Of a stretch of DNA of 64,000 bases, positions 28,214-36,528 are shown in pieces. Every line of letters starts with the position of its first letter. Within the stretch, counting starts at the first letter, position 1. Below the pieces are notes generated by a model, which saw only the letters and a program-made list of their open reading frames with translations, made no database searches and was not told where the DNA came from. Source of the stretch: Hyphomicrobiales bacterium (lineage in GTDB: Bacteria > Pseudomonadota > Alphaproteobacteria > Rhizobiales > Xanthobacteraceae); NCBI GenBank assembly GCA_009377755.1, contig WHTM01000011.1, forward strand, positions 1-64,000. Direction: 5' to 3'. The position numbers and the translations under genes are program-made.

Positions 28214-28279
28214 AAACAAGGCTTATCGCGCTAAATCCCGCCCTCGCTTTCGCCGCCGCTCGGCCCCATATTGCTGCGA

Positions 28280-29320
28280 ATGAACAATCCAGGCATTGCC
28301 ATTCCTTCGCGGGCCCCCGCGGCCACATCAGCCGATGACACGATCCTGCCGTTCGAGGTCGCAGCGCTCGACCTCCGCGGCCGGGTGGTGCGGTTTGGTC
28401 CGGCGGTTGATGAAATCCTGACGCGGCACGCCTATCCGGAGCCGGTCGCCAAGCTCCTCGGCGAGTCCATCGTGCTCGCCGTCCTGCTTGGCTCGGCGCT
28501 CAAGATCGACGGCCGCTTCATCCTGCAGACCCAGACGGACGGGCCGGTGCATATGCTCGTGGTCGACTTCACGACCCCGGGGCAAATCCGCGCGTGCGCG
28601 AAGTTCGACGCGGCCGCGGTCGCCGCCCTCATCGACAAGGGAGAAACCGGTGCCGCAGCCCTGATGGGTCGCGGCCACCTGGCGATGACCATCGACCGGG
28701 GTCCCGACATGAGCCGTTATCAGGGGCTCGTGGCGCTCGATGGCGGCACGCTCGAAGATGCGGCGCATGAATACTTCTTCCGCTCCGAACAAATCCCAAC
28801 GCGGGTGCGGCTGGCGGTCGGCGAGGAATTGCGGGCGGCCACCGGCGGGACCAGTCATCGCTGGCGGGCTGGCGGTATCCTGCTGCAATTCCTGCCGAAA
28901 GCCACCGACCGCCAGCGCGGTGCCGACCTCGATCCAGGGGACGCTCCGGAAGGTACCGGAGTTCATGCCGTTCCGGAGGACGACGCCTGGGTCGAAGGCC
29001 GGTCGCTGATCGCCACCGTCGAGGATATCGAGCTGATCGATCCGGCGGTGTCGAGCGAGCGGCTGCTCTACCGCCTGTTCCACGAGCGCGGCGTGCGGGT
29101 GTTTCGCAGCGCGCCGGTTGCCGCGCAGTGCTCCTGCTCGCACGACGCCGTCGGCCGCATGCTCCGCAGCTTCTCGCCACAAGAGCGCGACGACATGGTC
29201 GAGAACGGCGTGATCTCGGTGACCTGCGAATTCTGCAGTTCGACCTTTGTATTCGCGCCGGCGGACGTGGCCGATGAGGTGGCGGCGCAGGGGCGAACCG
29301 GCCAATCCGAGCCTAATTGA
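28280..29320 (+). CDS. hslO: Redox-regulated chaperone Hsp33
   Basis: Hsp33 is a cytoplasmic holdase switched on by oxidation. The ~346-residue protein has the N-terminal domain (VLAVLLGSALKIDGRFILQT) and the C-terminal zinc-centre cysteines QCSCSH and CEFC that coordinate zinc in the reduced state. The ATG at 28280 is preferred over a TTG at 28271. It converges with apaG, overlapping it by eight bases at the 3' ends. Confidence 0.93.
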   Translation: MNNPGIAIPSRAPAATSADDTILPFEVAALDLRGRVVRFGPAVDEILTRHAYPEPVAKLLGESIVLAVLLGSALKIDGRFILQTQTDGPVHMLVVDFTTPGQIRACAKFDAAAVAALIDKGETGAAALMGRGHLAMTIDRGPDMSRYQGLVALDGGTLEDAAHEYFFRSEQIPTRVRLAVGEELRAATGGTSHRWRAGGILLQFLPKATDRQRGADLDPGDAPEGTGVHAVPEDDAWVEGRSLIATVEDIELIDPAVSSERLLYRLFHERGVRVFRSAPVAAQCSCSHDAVGRMLRSFSPQERDDMVENGVISVTCEFCSSTFVFAPADVADEVAAQGRTGQSEPN

Positions 29321-29705
29321 TCGTCCGGCCGGCCTCGGAGCTGTCCAGCGAGAAGGCAGGAATGGCGATGTCGAAGGGCTCGCCCGCCACCGTCACCATG
29401 CCGTAGCTCCCGGTCATGAAGCCGGACGGCGTCGGCAGCGGGACGCCGCTGGTGTACTCGAACGACTCGCCCGGGCCCAGCATCGGCTGTTCGCCGACTA
29501 CGCCCGCACCTTTGACCTCCTGCAAACGGCCCGCGGCATCGGTGATCCGCCAATGGCGGGACTTGAGCTGCACGGTTTCGCGTCCAAGGTTGGTCAGATT
29601 GATGGTGTAGGCCCAGAAGAAATAGCCGCTGTCCGGCGACGAGCGCTCGGACAGGAAGCGCGGCGTCACTGTCACCTCGATATTGCGGGTCACTGCTCGG
29701 TACAT
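29313..29705 (-). CDS. apaG: ApaG protein
   Basis: ApaG is a small immunoglobulin-like beta-sandwich protein of uncertain role, linked to divalent-metal tolerance and diadenosine polyphosphate metabolism in Enterobacteria. The 130-residue product has the hallmark stretches FFWAYTINLTNLG, LKSRHWRITDAAG and VVGEQPMLGPGESFEYTSG, then MTGSYGMVT. The start at 29705 fits family length; the open frame continues upstream but is not ApaG-like. Confidence 0.94.
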   Translation of the reverse strand: MYRAVTRNIEVTVTPRFLSERSSPDSGYFFWAYTINLTNLGRETVQLKSRHWRITDAAGRLQEVKGAGVVGEQPMLGPGESFEYTSGVPLPTPSGFMTGSYGMVTVAGEPFDIAIPAFSLDSSEAGRTIN

Positions 29706-29965
29706 GGCGGTGATCTTATCAACATGCGGCGCGGGGACGAATTGCTTCCCGGTCTTACGCCAACATTTGGTCCCAAATCGTGGAAACAATCGGTTCACGA
29801 GGGTGTTCAACTCATGCGGCGTCCAACCAAGCCCATGCGCGGCATCCATCTCGCATTGCCGAGTTGCAACGGTTACATTACCGTGACACCTGCGTGATGC
29901 GGTGTTCGGGAACGCACAAGGCGTGGTGAGTTTCTCCGGCATGAGACGGGAGAAAATCGGATCCC

Positions 29966-31129
29966 ATGCCTGCCGCGGTGGTACCCGAGCGTGACCTCAG
30001 GCTCGACCTGTTCCGAGGTTTGGCGCTCTGGCTGATCTTTCTCGACCACATCCCGTCGAATGTCGTCAGCTGGATCACGATCCGCAACTACGGCTTCAGC
30101 GACGCCACGGAAATCTTCGTCTTCATCTCCGGCTATACAGCGGCTTTCGTCTATGGGCGGGCGATGCTCGATCGCGGCTTCGCGCTCGCAAGCGCCCGCA
30201 TCCTGAAACGGGCCTGGCAGATCTACATCGCGCATATCTTCTTGTTCGCGATCTACATGGCGGAGATCGCCTACGTCACGCGCAGCTTCGATAATCCGCT
30301 CTACGTCGAGGAGATGAAAGTCCTCGATTTTCTCAAGCAACCGGACGTCACGATCATCCAGGCGCTGCTGTTGAAGTTCAAGCCGGTAAACATGGATGTC
30401 CTGCCGCTCTACATCGTCCTGCTGCTGTGGTTTCCGCCGATCCTGTGGCTGATGCTGCGCCGCGCCGATCTCGCCCTCGGCGTCTCGGTTCTGGTCTACG
30501 GCGCGATGTGGTGGTTCCGTTGGAATCTTCCGGCCTATCCGTCCGGCGTCTGGTATTTCAATCCGTTGGCTTGGCAGCTCTTGTTCGTGCTTGGCGCCTG
30601 GTGCGCCCTCGGCGGCGCCAAGCGCGTCCGCGGGTGGATCAGATCCCCGGTCGCGCTCTGGGCGGCAGGGGTCTACCTGGTGCTGGCGCTTGCCATCGTG
30701 CTGACCTGGTATTTTCCGCGCCTTGCCCCGCTGATCCCGCACTGGCTGGCGGAGGTGATCTATCCGATCGACAAGACCAACCTCGATCCCTTGCGTATCT
30801 TGCATTTTCTCGCGCTGGCGATCCTGACGGTGCATTTCGTCCCGATCGGCTGGCCGGGGCTCAAGTCGGCGATCTTCCGTCCCGCAATTCTGTGCGGGCA
30901 ACATTCGCTGGAAGTTTTCTGCCTCGGCGTTTTCCTGTCGTTCGCCGCACATTTCGTCTTCACCGAGATATCAAACCGGGTTGTCGTCCAGGTCCTTGTC
31001 AGTCTGGTGGGCATCGTGCTGATGATTGCGGCAGCCACGCTGGCCGCGTGGTACAAGCGGGTCGAACGGCGCGGTTCGGACTCACCGCCACCGGGCTCCC
31101 GGGCCGGCCTTGCTGGGGGCGAGGCATGA
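29966..31129 (+). CDS. opgC: OpgC family acyltransferase (periplasmic glucan succinylation)
   Basis: OpgC-type membrane acyltransferases attach succinyl groups to osmoregulated periplasmic glucans. The 387-residue protein has about ten helices, beginning with DLRLDLFRGLALWLIFLDHI, where the RG-LFLDH region is the family signature, followed by FSDATEIFVFISGYTAAF. It overlaps an SGNH hydrolase gene by ATGA, and a second SGNH gene follows, a context suggesting joint modification and trimming of glucan substituents (inference). Confidence 0.88.
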   Translation: MPAAVVPERDLRLDLFRGLALWLIFLDHIPSNVVSWITIRNYGFSDATEIFVFISGYTAAFVYGRAMLDRGFALASARILKRAWQIYIAHIFLFAIYMAEIAYVTRSFDNPLYVEEMKVLDFLKQPDVTIIQALLLKFKPVNMDVLPLYIVLLLWFPPILWLMLRRADLALGVSVLVYGAMWWFRWNLPAYPSGVWYFNPLAWQLLFVLGAWCALGGAKRVRGWIRSPVALWAAGVYLVLALAIVLTWYFPRLAPLIPHWLAEVIYPIDKTNLDPLRILHFLALAILTVHFVPIGWPGLKSAIFRPAILCGQHSLEVFCLGVFLSFAAHFVFTEISNRVVVQVLVSLVGIVLMIAAATLAAWYKRVERRGSDSPPPGSRAGLAGGEA

Positions 31130-31881
31130 AGTCGATCGTGGCGGGGCTTATCGGTCTTGCGATGTGTGCCGGTCCATCGACCGCGGCGCAGGATTCTAAT
31201 CCTTGCGGGCTGGCGGAAAGCGCCGTTGGTGCTGTATTCCCAATGCCACGCGCTGCCAAGGCTATCGAGCAGACGGGCCAGCTCACCGTGCTCGTGGTAG
31301 GCGCCGGATCCTCGGCCCTGCCTGGGCCGGACGGAGCCGCACGGGCCTATCCGGCTCGCCTCCAGGTGGCTCTTGCCGGCAAATGGCCGGCCGTCAAGGT
31401 CAAGGTCATCACCGACGTGAAGCCGCGCCGCACCGCGGCCGACATGCTCACCGGCCTCGGCGCGGTCCTTTCGGCCGTCAAGCCGTCGGTCGTGGTGTGG
31501 CAAACCGGTACCAACGATGCCGTTGCCGGGGTCGATCCGGACGCTTTCAATGCCGCTCTCGATCGTGGCGTGACCAGGGCGCACGCCGCTGGTGCCGACC
31601 TCGTGCTGATGAACACGCAGTACAGCCCGCGCACGGAGACCATGATCGCGGTCGGCGTCTACGGGGACATCATGCGCTCGGTGGCGTTGCACCGCGAAGT
31701 CTCGCTGTTCGATCGATTTTCGGTCATGAAGACCTGGAGCGAATTGGGGATTTTCGACCTTCGCTCCGCCGCGAATAAGCTTGACACTGCCCAGCGCGTG
31801 CATGATTGCATTGGCCGATTGCTGGCGGACCTCCTCGCCGAGGCGATCAGCCGGCGGGCGGGGGACACGAACAAAAACTAG
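31126..31881 (+). CDS. SGNH/GDSL-type hydrolase, exported (first of two)
   Basis: The 251-residue protein has a signal peptide (GLIGLAMCAGPSTAA) and SGNH blocks: a modified block I VLVVGAGSSALPGPDGAA, VVWQTGTNDAVAG (block III with N), and a final D-x-x-H-like region near VHDCIGRLL. The usual GDS serine appears as GAGSS, as in its neighbour (GSSST). It is translationally coupled to opgC (ATGA). Its TAG stop is formed by the CTAG end of the repeat at 31878-31954. Probably an esterase acting on periplasmic glycans; activity is not proven by sequence. Confidence 0.78.
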   Translation: MKSIVAGLIGLAMCAGPSTAAQDSNPCGLAESAVGAVFPMPRAAKAIEQTGQLTVLVVGAGSSALPGPDGAARAYPARLQVALAGKWPAVKVKVITDVKPRRTAADMLTGLGAVLSAVKPSVVVWQTGTNDAVAGVDPDAFNAALDRGVTRAHAAGADLVLMNTQYSPRTETMIAVGVYGDIMRSVALHREVSLFDRFSVMKTWSELGIFDLRSAANKLDTAQRVHDCIGRLLADLLAEAISRRAGDTNKN

Positions 31882-31954
31882 TGCGGTTATGATTCAGAAG
31901 TTCTCTTATCGGCTCGCGGCGGGAATAGAGAGACCTTCTGAACCGCCACACTAG
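31878..31954. repeat. CTAG-ended inverted repeat element, copy C
   Basis: This 77-bp element starts CTAGTGCGGTTATGATTCAG and ends with CTTCTGAACCGCCACACTAG; the arms pair over ~20 bp with an unpaired centre. As in copy A, its left CTAG provides the stop codon of the upstream gene. It separates the two SGNH genes. Confidence 0.85.
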
Positions 31955-31972
31955 GTTTGGGCCGGGGCAGGC

Positions 31973-32776
31973 TTGCATACGCGATTTCGTTTCGAAAGGG
32001 CCAGGAGGATCCTCGCGGCGGTGGGTCTGCTTGCGGCCATGCTGGCGCCGGCAACCGCCACGGCAGCGCCCGCGCGGCGCTGCACCGTCTACAAGGACCT
32101 CGCCAAGCTCGACTATCCGCTCCCGCGGGCCGGCCGGCGCATTGCAGCCGGCGAGCCGCTGCGGATCGTGACGATCGGCTCCTCGTCGACCGCCGGCGCA
32201 GGAGCCAGTTCGCCGGCCGCGACCTACCCGAGCCGGCTCGCGGTGGAGCTCGAGGAGCTCTTCCCGGCCCTTGCCGTCACTATGGTGAACCACGGCATCG
32301 ACGGCGAAACCGCCGCCGACATGGTGGCACGTTTCGACAAGACCGTCTTCGCCGAAGAACCTGACCTCGTGCTCTGGCAGGTCGGCACCAACTCGGTGCT
32401 GCGCGATGACCCGCTCAGGCCGACCGAGACCCTGATCGCCAACGGGGTGCAGCAGCTCAAAGCGCGCGGCATCGACGTGGTGCTGATCGACTCGCAGTTC
32501 GCGCCGAAGGTGATCGCCAAGCCGAACATCGAGGCCATGATCTCCTTCATGGCACGGACCGCCAAGCAACAGCACGTGGGCCTGTTCCGGCGGTTCACCT
32601 TGATGCGCCGCTGGATCGAGATCGAGCGCATTCCGTTCGAGACCTTTGTGTCCCCCGATCTCCTGCACATGAACGATTGGAGCTACGGCTGCGTCGCCAA
32701 GGTCTTGGCCGCCGCAATCCATGAAGCCGCGACGCGGCCTGCGACCGCTATCGCGTCGCGCCAGCCACGGCCGTAG
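31973..32776 (+). CDS. SGNH/GDSL-type hydrolase, exported (second of two)
   Basis: The 267-residue paralogue of the preceding gene probably starts at TTG 31973, giving a signal peptide (RILAAVGLLAAMLAPATATA). Block I reads LRIVTIGSSSTAGAGASSPA, block III VLWQVGTNSVLRDD, and the catalytic end DLLHMNDWSYGC with the D-x-x-H-like DLLH. The distance between blocks and the shared order with opgC suggest recent duplication followed by divergence. Substrate is unknown; glucan or lipid ester is plausible. Confidence 0.8.
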   Translation: MHTRFRFERARRILAAVGLLAAMLAPATATAAPARRCTVYKDLAKLDYPLPRAGRRIAAGEPLRIVTIGSSSTAGAGASSPAATYPSRLAVELEELFPALAVTMVNHGIDGETAADMVARFDKTVFAEEPDLVLWQVGTNSVLRDDPLRPTETLIANGVQQLKARGIDVVLIDSQFAPKVIAKPNIEAMISFMARTAKQQHVGLFRRFTLMRRWIEIERIPFETFVSPDLLHMNDWSYGCVAKVLAAAIHEAATRPATAIASRQPRP

Positions 32777-32881
32777 CACGCCCTGTGGCTGTTATCCCGG
32801 CCGAGCATCGCGGGCAAGTTTACTCAGCCTGCGTAACTTGGCTGCGCGCCCGTCGGGGATGACAATCGATAGGATGTTGTC

Positions 32882-34072
32882 TCACGCCTTCTCCAGCGCC
32901 TGCGACAAGTCCTCGATGATGTCTTCGGGATGCTCCAGCCCGGCCGAGAAGCGCACGATCCCATCGCTGATGCCGAGCTCGTCGCGTTCCGGCTGGGTGA
33001 GCCGTTGGTGCGTGGTCGTCGCCGGATGCGTGACCAGGCTCTTGGCGTCGCCGAGATTGTTGGTGATGCGCAGTAGCTTGAGCGCGTTGAGGAAGCGGAA
33101 CGCGCCCGCCTTGCCGCCGGCGACCTCGAAACAAACCAGCGTTGAGCCGGCCTTCATCTGCTTGCGGATGATGGCAGCTTGCGGATGATCGGCGCGGCCG
33201 GGATAGATCAGTCTGGTGATTTTCGGATGTCCGGCCAGCACGTCCGCGACCTTGCCGGCGGTCTCGGTCTGCCGCTCCACCCGCACGGCCAGCGTCTCCA
33301 GTCCCTTGAGCAGCAGCCACGCGTTGAACGGCGACATCGACGGCCCGGTCTGCCGCAGGAGCTGGTGGATGTTGTCCTGGATGAACTTCTCGGTGCTGAG
33401 GATGATGCCGCCGAGACAGCGGCCCTGGCCGTCGATGTGCTTGGTGGCGGAATACACCACGCAGTCGGCGCCGAGCGTCAGCGGGCTCTGCCACAACGGC
33501 GTGGCGAACACGTTGTCGACGGTGAGCGTAGCGCCCGCGTCATGGGCGATCTTCGCCACCTCGGCGATGTCGACCACGTCGAGTGTCGGATTGGTCGGCG
33601 ATTCCAGAAAGAATGCCTTGGTGTTGGGCTGCACCGCCTTGCGCCACTGGTCGAGGTCGGCACCGTCGACCAGCGTGCAGGGAACGCCGAACCGCGGCAG
33701 CAGGATTTCCGCCACATAGCGGCAGGAGCCGAACAGCGCCTTGGCGGCGACAATGTGGTCGCCGGCCTTGAGCTGCCCCATCAGCGCCGTTGTGACGGCA
33801 GCCATGCCGGTTGCGGTCGCCCGCGCCGCCTCGGCGCCTTCGAGCGCGCACATGCGCTGCTCGAACATGGAAACCGTCGGGTTGGAGAAACGCGAATAGA
33901 GATAGCCGGGCTCTTCGCCAGTGAAACGGGCGGCACACTGCTCGGCGCTGTCGTAGACGAATCCTTGCGTCAGGAACAACGCTTCCGAGGTCTCGCCGAA
34001 CTGCGAGCGCAGCGTGCCGGCGTGGATGAGACGCGTTTCGGGACGGTATTGTGGTTCAGCGGACGCGGACAT
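32882..34072 (-). CDS. metZ: O-succinylhomoserine sulfhydrylase
   Basis: MetZ is a PLP enzyme of the Cys/Met metabolism family making homocysteine directly from O-succinylhomoserine and sulfide. The 396-residue protein shows YLYSRFSNPTVSMFEQRM, the PLP lysine in VVYSATKHIDGQGR, and the C-terminal LVTHPATTTHQRL. The ATG at 34072 has GGAGG seven bases upstream; two earlier starts are less well placed. It is controlled by the SAM-II riboswitch and terminator in its leader (34092-34193). Confidence 0.95.
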   Translation of the reverse strand: MSASAEPQYRPETRLIHAGTLRSQFGETSEALFLTQGFVYDSAEQCAARFTGEEPGYLYSRFSNPTVSMFEQRMCALEGAEAARATATGMAAVTTALMGQLKAGDHIVAAKALFGSCRYVAEILLPRFGVPCTLVDGADLDQWRKAVQPNTKAFFLESPTNPTLDVVDIAEVAKIAHDAGATLTVDNVFATPLWQSPLTLGADCVVYSATKHIDGQGRCLGGIILSTEKFIQDNIHQLLRQTGPSMSPFNAWLLLKGLETLAVRVERQTETAGKVADVLAGHPKITRLIYPGRADHPQAAIIRKQMKAGSTLVCFEVAGGKAGAFRFLNALKLLRITNNLGDAKSLVTHPATTTHQRLTQPERDELGISDGIVRFSAGLEHPEDIIEDLSQALEKA

Positions 34073-34091
34073 GTGCATTCCTCCAGCCAAC

Positions 34092-34121
34092 AAAAAACCC
34101 GGCCGGAATATCCGGGCCGGG
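34092..34121 (-). terminator. Intrinsic terminator in the metZ leader
   Basis: In RNA sense: CCCGGCC, loop of 10, GGCCGGG, then six U. It lies between the SAM-II aptamer and the metZ ribosome binding site and would stop transcription before metZ. Its left arm (34115-34121) is also the right arm of the alternative hairpin at 34115-34138. Confidence 0.8.
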
Positions 34122-34138
34122 CACACGCGTCCCCGGCC
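34115..34138 (-). promoter_or_regulatory. Antiterminator hairpin competing with the metZ terminator
   Basis: RNA sense: GGCCGGG (34138-34132), ten-base loop, CCCGGCC (34121-34115). It shares the CCCGGCC arm with the terminator, so only one can form. It begins directly after the last base of the SAM-II aptamer, which is where ligand binding could decide the choice. Confidence 0.6.
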
Positions 34139-34193
34139 TTTTAGCGATTTGTTTTACGTGGCTGCAAGCCGGCCGGCTCAAATTCACCACGGG
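34139..34193 (-). ncRNA. SAM-II riboswitch (metA motif)
   Basis: The minus strand contains the SAM-II consensus nearly unchanged: CCGTGGTGAATTTGAGCC, GGCCGGCTTGCAGCCACG and TAAAACAAATCGCTAAAA, in that order, forming the H-type pseudoknot. SAM-II precedes metA, metZ and metC in Alphaproteobacteria and switches them off when SAM is abundant. Upstream 34194-34301 should hold the metZ promoter. Confidence 0.93.
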
Positions 34194-34301
34194 ATAACAA
34201 GGGCTCTTACGCCGGGCGTGACTTTCCGTCAAGTCGGTGGTCGTTTAGTCGTCACTCTGGGGTTGTGCGGAAGCGCGGGCCCGGAATGACGAGGCTGATT
34301 G

Positions 34302-35471
34302 ATGCCGCTTGCCTTTGCGCCTGACGACCAAGGCATTCTCCCGGACCGCATGATTGCGGACCTGGTGCAGGCAAACGCGATTGCGATGGCGCGCCCGCTT
34401 GCGCCTGACCAGATCCAGCCAGCGAGTCTCGACCTGCGCCTCGGTACGGTGGCCTATCGCGTGCGGGCGAGCTTTCTGCCCGGGCCGCGCACGCTGGTCG
34501 CGGACCGCGTCGCGGAACTCACGCTGCATGAGGTGCCGCTCACCGCCGGCGCGGTGCTGGAAACCGGCTGCGTCTATATCGTGCCGCTGATCGAGAGCCT
34601 GGCGTTGCCGGGCGACATCGCCGCGGCGGCCAATCCGAAAAGCTCGACCGGCCGGCTCGACATCTTCACCCGCGTGATCGCTGACCGTACCCGCGGCTTC
34701 GACCAGATCGAGCCAGGTTATCACGGGCCGCTCTATGCGGAGATCAGTCCGCGCACTTTCCCGGTGCTGGTGCGCGAGGGCGCGCGGCTGTCGCAAATCC
34801 GCTTCCGCCGCGGCCAGGCGGTGCTCGACAGCGCGGCGCTTGGCCGCCTGCATGCCGAGGTCCGGCTGGTCGACAGCGCCGAGGCGGATGTGCGCGACGG
34901 CATCGCGGTGAGCGTCGATCTCTCCGGCTTCCCCCTCCCTAACCCTCCCCCGCAAGCGGGGGAGGGAAGGGAGGGCGCGCGCGCGGGAGACGGAAGAAGG
35001 GGGGGCATCGTCGGCTATCGCGCCAAGCGTCATACCGGAGTGATCGATGTCGAGCGCCGCGACGGCTATGACGTGGCCGAATTCTGGGAACCCATGGCCG
35101 TACGGGCCGACAAGAGCCTGATCCTCGACCCGAACGAGTTCTACATCCTGGCCTCGAAGGAGGCAGTGCAGGTGCCGCCCGCCTATGCCGCCGAGATGGT
35201 GCCTTTCGATCCGCTGGTCGGCGAATTCCGCGTGCACTACGCGGGCTTCTTCGATCCTGGCTTCGGATACTCCGGCGCCGGCGGGCGCGGTGCCCGCGCG
35301 GTGCTGGAGGTGCGCTCGCGCGAAGTGCCGTTCATCCTCGAACATGGACAGATCGTCGGCCGCCTGGTTTACGAGAAAATGCTGGCACAGCCGCAGACGC
35401 TGTACGGCTCTGGGATAGGCTCCAACTATCAGGCGCAGAGCCTGAAGCTGTCGAAGCATTTTCGAGTGTAA
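34302..35471 (+). CDS. dcd: 2'-deoxycytidine 5'-triphosphate deaminase, large form
   Basis: This 389-residue protein belongs to the long alphaproteobacterial dCTP-deaminase-type family, related to trimeric dUTPase/Dcd folds, and supplies dUTP for dTMP synthesis. Seen: QPASLDLRLGTVAYRVRASF near the start, NPKSSTGRLDIFTRVIADRT (the conserved PKSS(S/T)GR active-site motif), and a second half with a related beta-barrel. Residues ~210-227 (PLPNPPPQAGEGREGAR) are encoded by a palindromic repeat inserted in frame. The ATG at 34302 is favoured over the TTG one codon upstream. Confidence 0.85.
   Translation: MPLAFAPDDQGILPDRMIADLVQANAIAMARPLAPDQIQPASLDLRLGTVAYRVRASFLPGPRTLVADRVAELTLHEVPLTAGAVLETGCVYIVPLIESLALPGDIAAAANPKSSTGRLDIFTRVIADRTRGFDQIEPGYHGPLYAEISPRTFPVLVREGARLSQIRFRRGQAVLDSAALGRLHAEVRLVDSAEADVRDGIAVSVDLSGFPLPNPPPQAGEGREGARAGDGRRGGIVGYRAKRHTGVIDVERRDGYDVAEFWEPMAVRADKSLILDPNEFYILASKEAVQVPPAYAAEMVPFDPLVGEFRVHYAGFFDPGFGYSGAGGRGARAVLEVRSREVPFILEHGQIVGRLVYEKMLAQPQTLYGSGIGSNYQAQSLKLSKHFRV
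34933..34975. repeat. Palindromic repeat inserted in frame in dcd
   Basis: Nested perfect arms: CCCTCCCCCGC / GCGGGGGAGGG with an AA loop, and outer CCCTCCC / GGGAGGG. This unit, with its peptide PPPQAGEG, is a widespread proteobacterial intergenic repeat; here it is translated as a surface-loop insertion. Confidence 0.85.
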
Positions 35472-35475
35472 GCCC

Positions 35476-35600
35476 GTGCCCCGGACCGGTGCAGCATGCA
35501 ATGCTGCACCGCTGATCCGGGGCCGTTCCGGAGGCGGTGTTCGTGACGGTCCCGGTTCTGCAGCGCACCGTTTTACGCTGCGCTGCGCCCGGGACACGAA
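35476..35600. repeat. Compound palindromic repeat after dcd
   Basis: Two nested inverted repeats: GCCCCGGA...TCCGGGGC around a GGTGCAGCA/TGCTGCACC stem, and CGTGACGGTCCCGG...CCCGGGACACG. It fills the space between the stops of dcd and the first sodium-channel gene. The outer arm (CGCTGCGCCCGGGACACG) recurs inverted at 63174-63398. Confidence 0.7.
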
Positions 35601-35636
35601 CGCTTCGAGTTTAGTCTAGCGGCGCGATGACAAACC

Positions 35637-36455
35637 TCAGGCCGGCTTGGGCAACCGCTCGGCGAGCTCGGCGCGCAGCGACGTAAGCTCCGCCCTCATC
35701 AGCTTCATTTCCGCCATCAGCGGCTCGGTCTCATCGTGCACCATCTCGCGCTCCGCCTCGTGTTCCGCCGCCTCGGCGTCGGCGTGCTCGGATTGCATGG
35801 CATTGACGACCACGCCGATGAACAGGTTCAGCGCCGCGAACGTCGTGACGATGATGTAGGGCACGAAGAACGCCCAGGCGTACGGGAACTTTTCCATCAC
35901 CGGCCGGACAATTCCCATCGACCAGCTTTCCAGCGTCATGATCTGGAACAAGGAATAAGCCGAGGCGCCGATCGAGCCGAACCATTCGGGGAATGTCGCG
36001 CCGAACAGTTGCGTCGCCATCACCGAGAACACGTAATAGAGCACCGCCAGCAGCATCACGATCGAGCCCATCCCCGGCAGCGACGCGATCAACCCGCCGA
36101 CCACGCGGCGTAACGATGGCAACACGGTGATCAGCCGGAGCACCCGCAGCACGCGCAAGGCGCGCAGTACGGAGAATGCGTCGGTCGCCGGCAACAGTGC
36201 TATGCCGACGACGAGAAAATCGAACAAGCTCCAGGGATCGCGGAAGAAGCTGAGGCGATGCACGATGATTCGCCCGGTGAGTTCGATGACGAAGATGCCG
36301 AGAATCACCTGATCGATCAGGTGCAGCACCGTGTCCCATTGCGCCATGACGGTCTGACTGGTCTCCAGCCCGAGCGTGATCGCGTTGAGGATGATGAGCG
36401 CCATGATGAAGCGTTCAGTTCGTGGATCGTTGATGATCCCGCGCAGGAAATCCAT
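35637..36455 (-). CDS. Bacterial voltage-gated sodium channel (BacNaV), paralogue 1
   Basis: The 272-residue protein is a six-helix channel subunit that would form a homotetramer in the inner membrane. S1-S3 run from ~16 to 100; S4 carries regularly spaced arginines (SVLRALRVLRVLRLI); the pore loop has the NaChBac-type selectivity filter TLESW; S6 is followed by a charged coiled-coil tail (residues ~220-272) typical of tetrameric assembly. The start at 36455 has an alternative ATG-like context nearby but fits family length. It lies 73 bp after a close paralogue on the same strand, with identical pore sequences. Confidence 0.92.
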   Translation of the reverse strand: MDFLRGIINDPRTERFIMALIILNAITLGLETSQTVMAQWDTVLHLIDQVILGIFVIELTGRIIVHRLSFFRDPWSLFDFLVVGIALLPATDAFSVLRALRVLRVLRLITVLPSLRRVVGGLIASLPGMGSIVMLLAVLYYVFSVMATQLFGATFPEWFGSIGASAYSLFQIMTLESWSMGIVRPVMEKFPYAWAFFVPYIIVTTFAALNLFIGVVVNAMQSEHADAEAAEHEAEREMVHDETEPLMAEMKLMRAELTSLRAELAERLPKPA

Positions 36456-36528
36456 GCATGCCCCCGTGCCACGCGGTAGCGCAGATGCACCATGATCTGC
36501 ACGACGCGACGGAAAGAGTCGAATGGAG

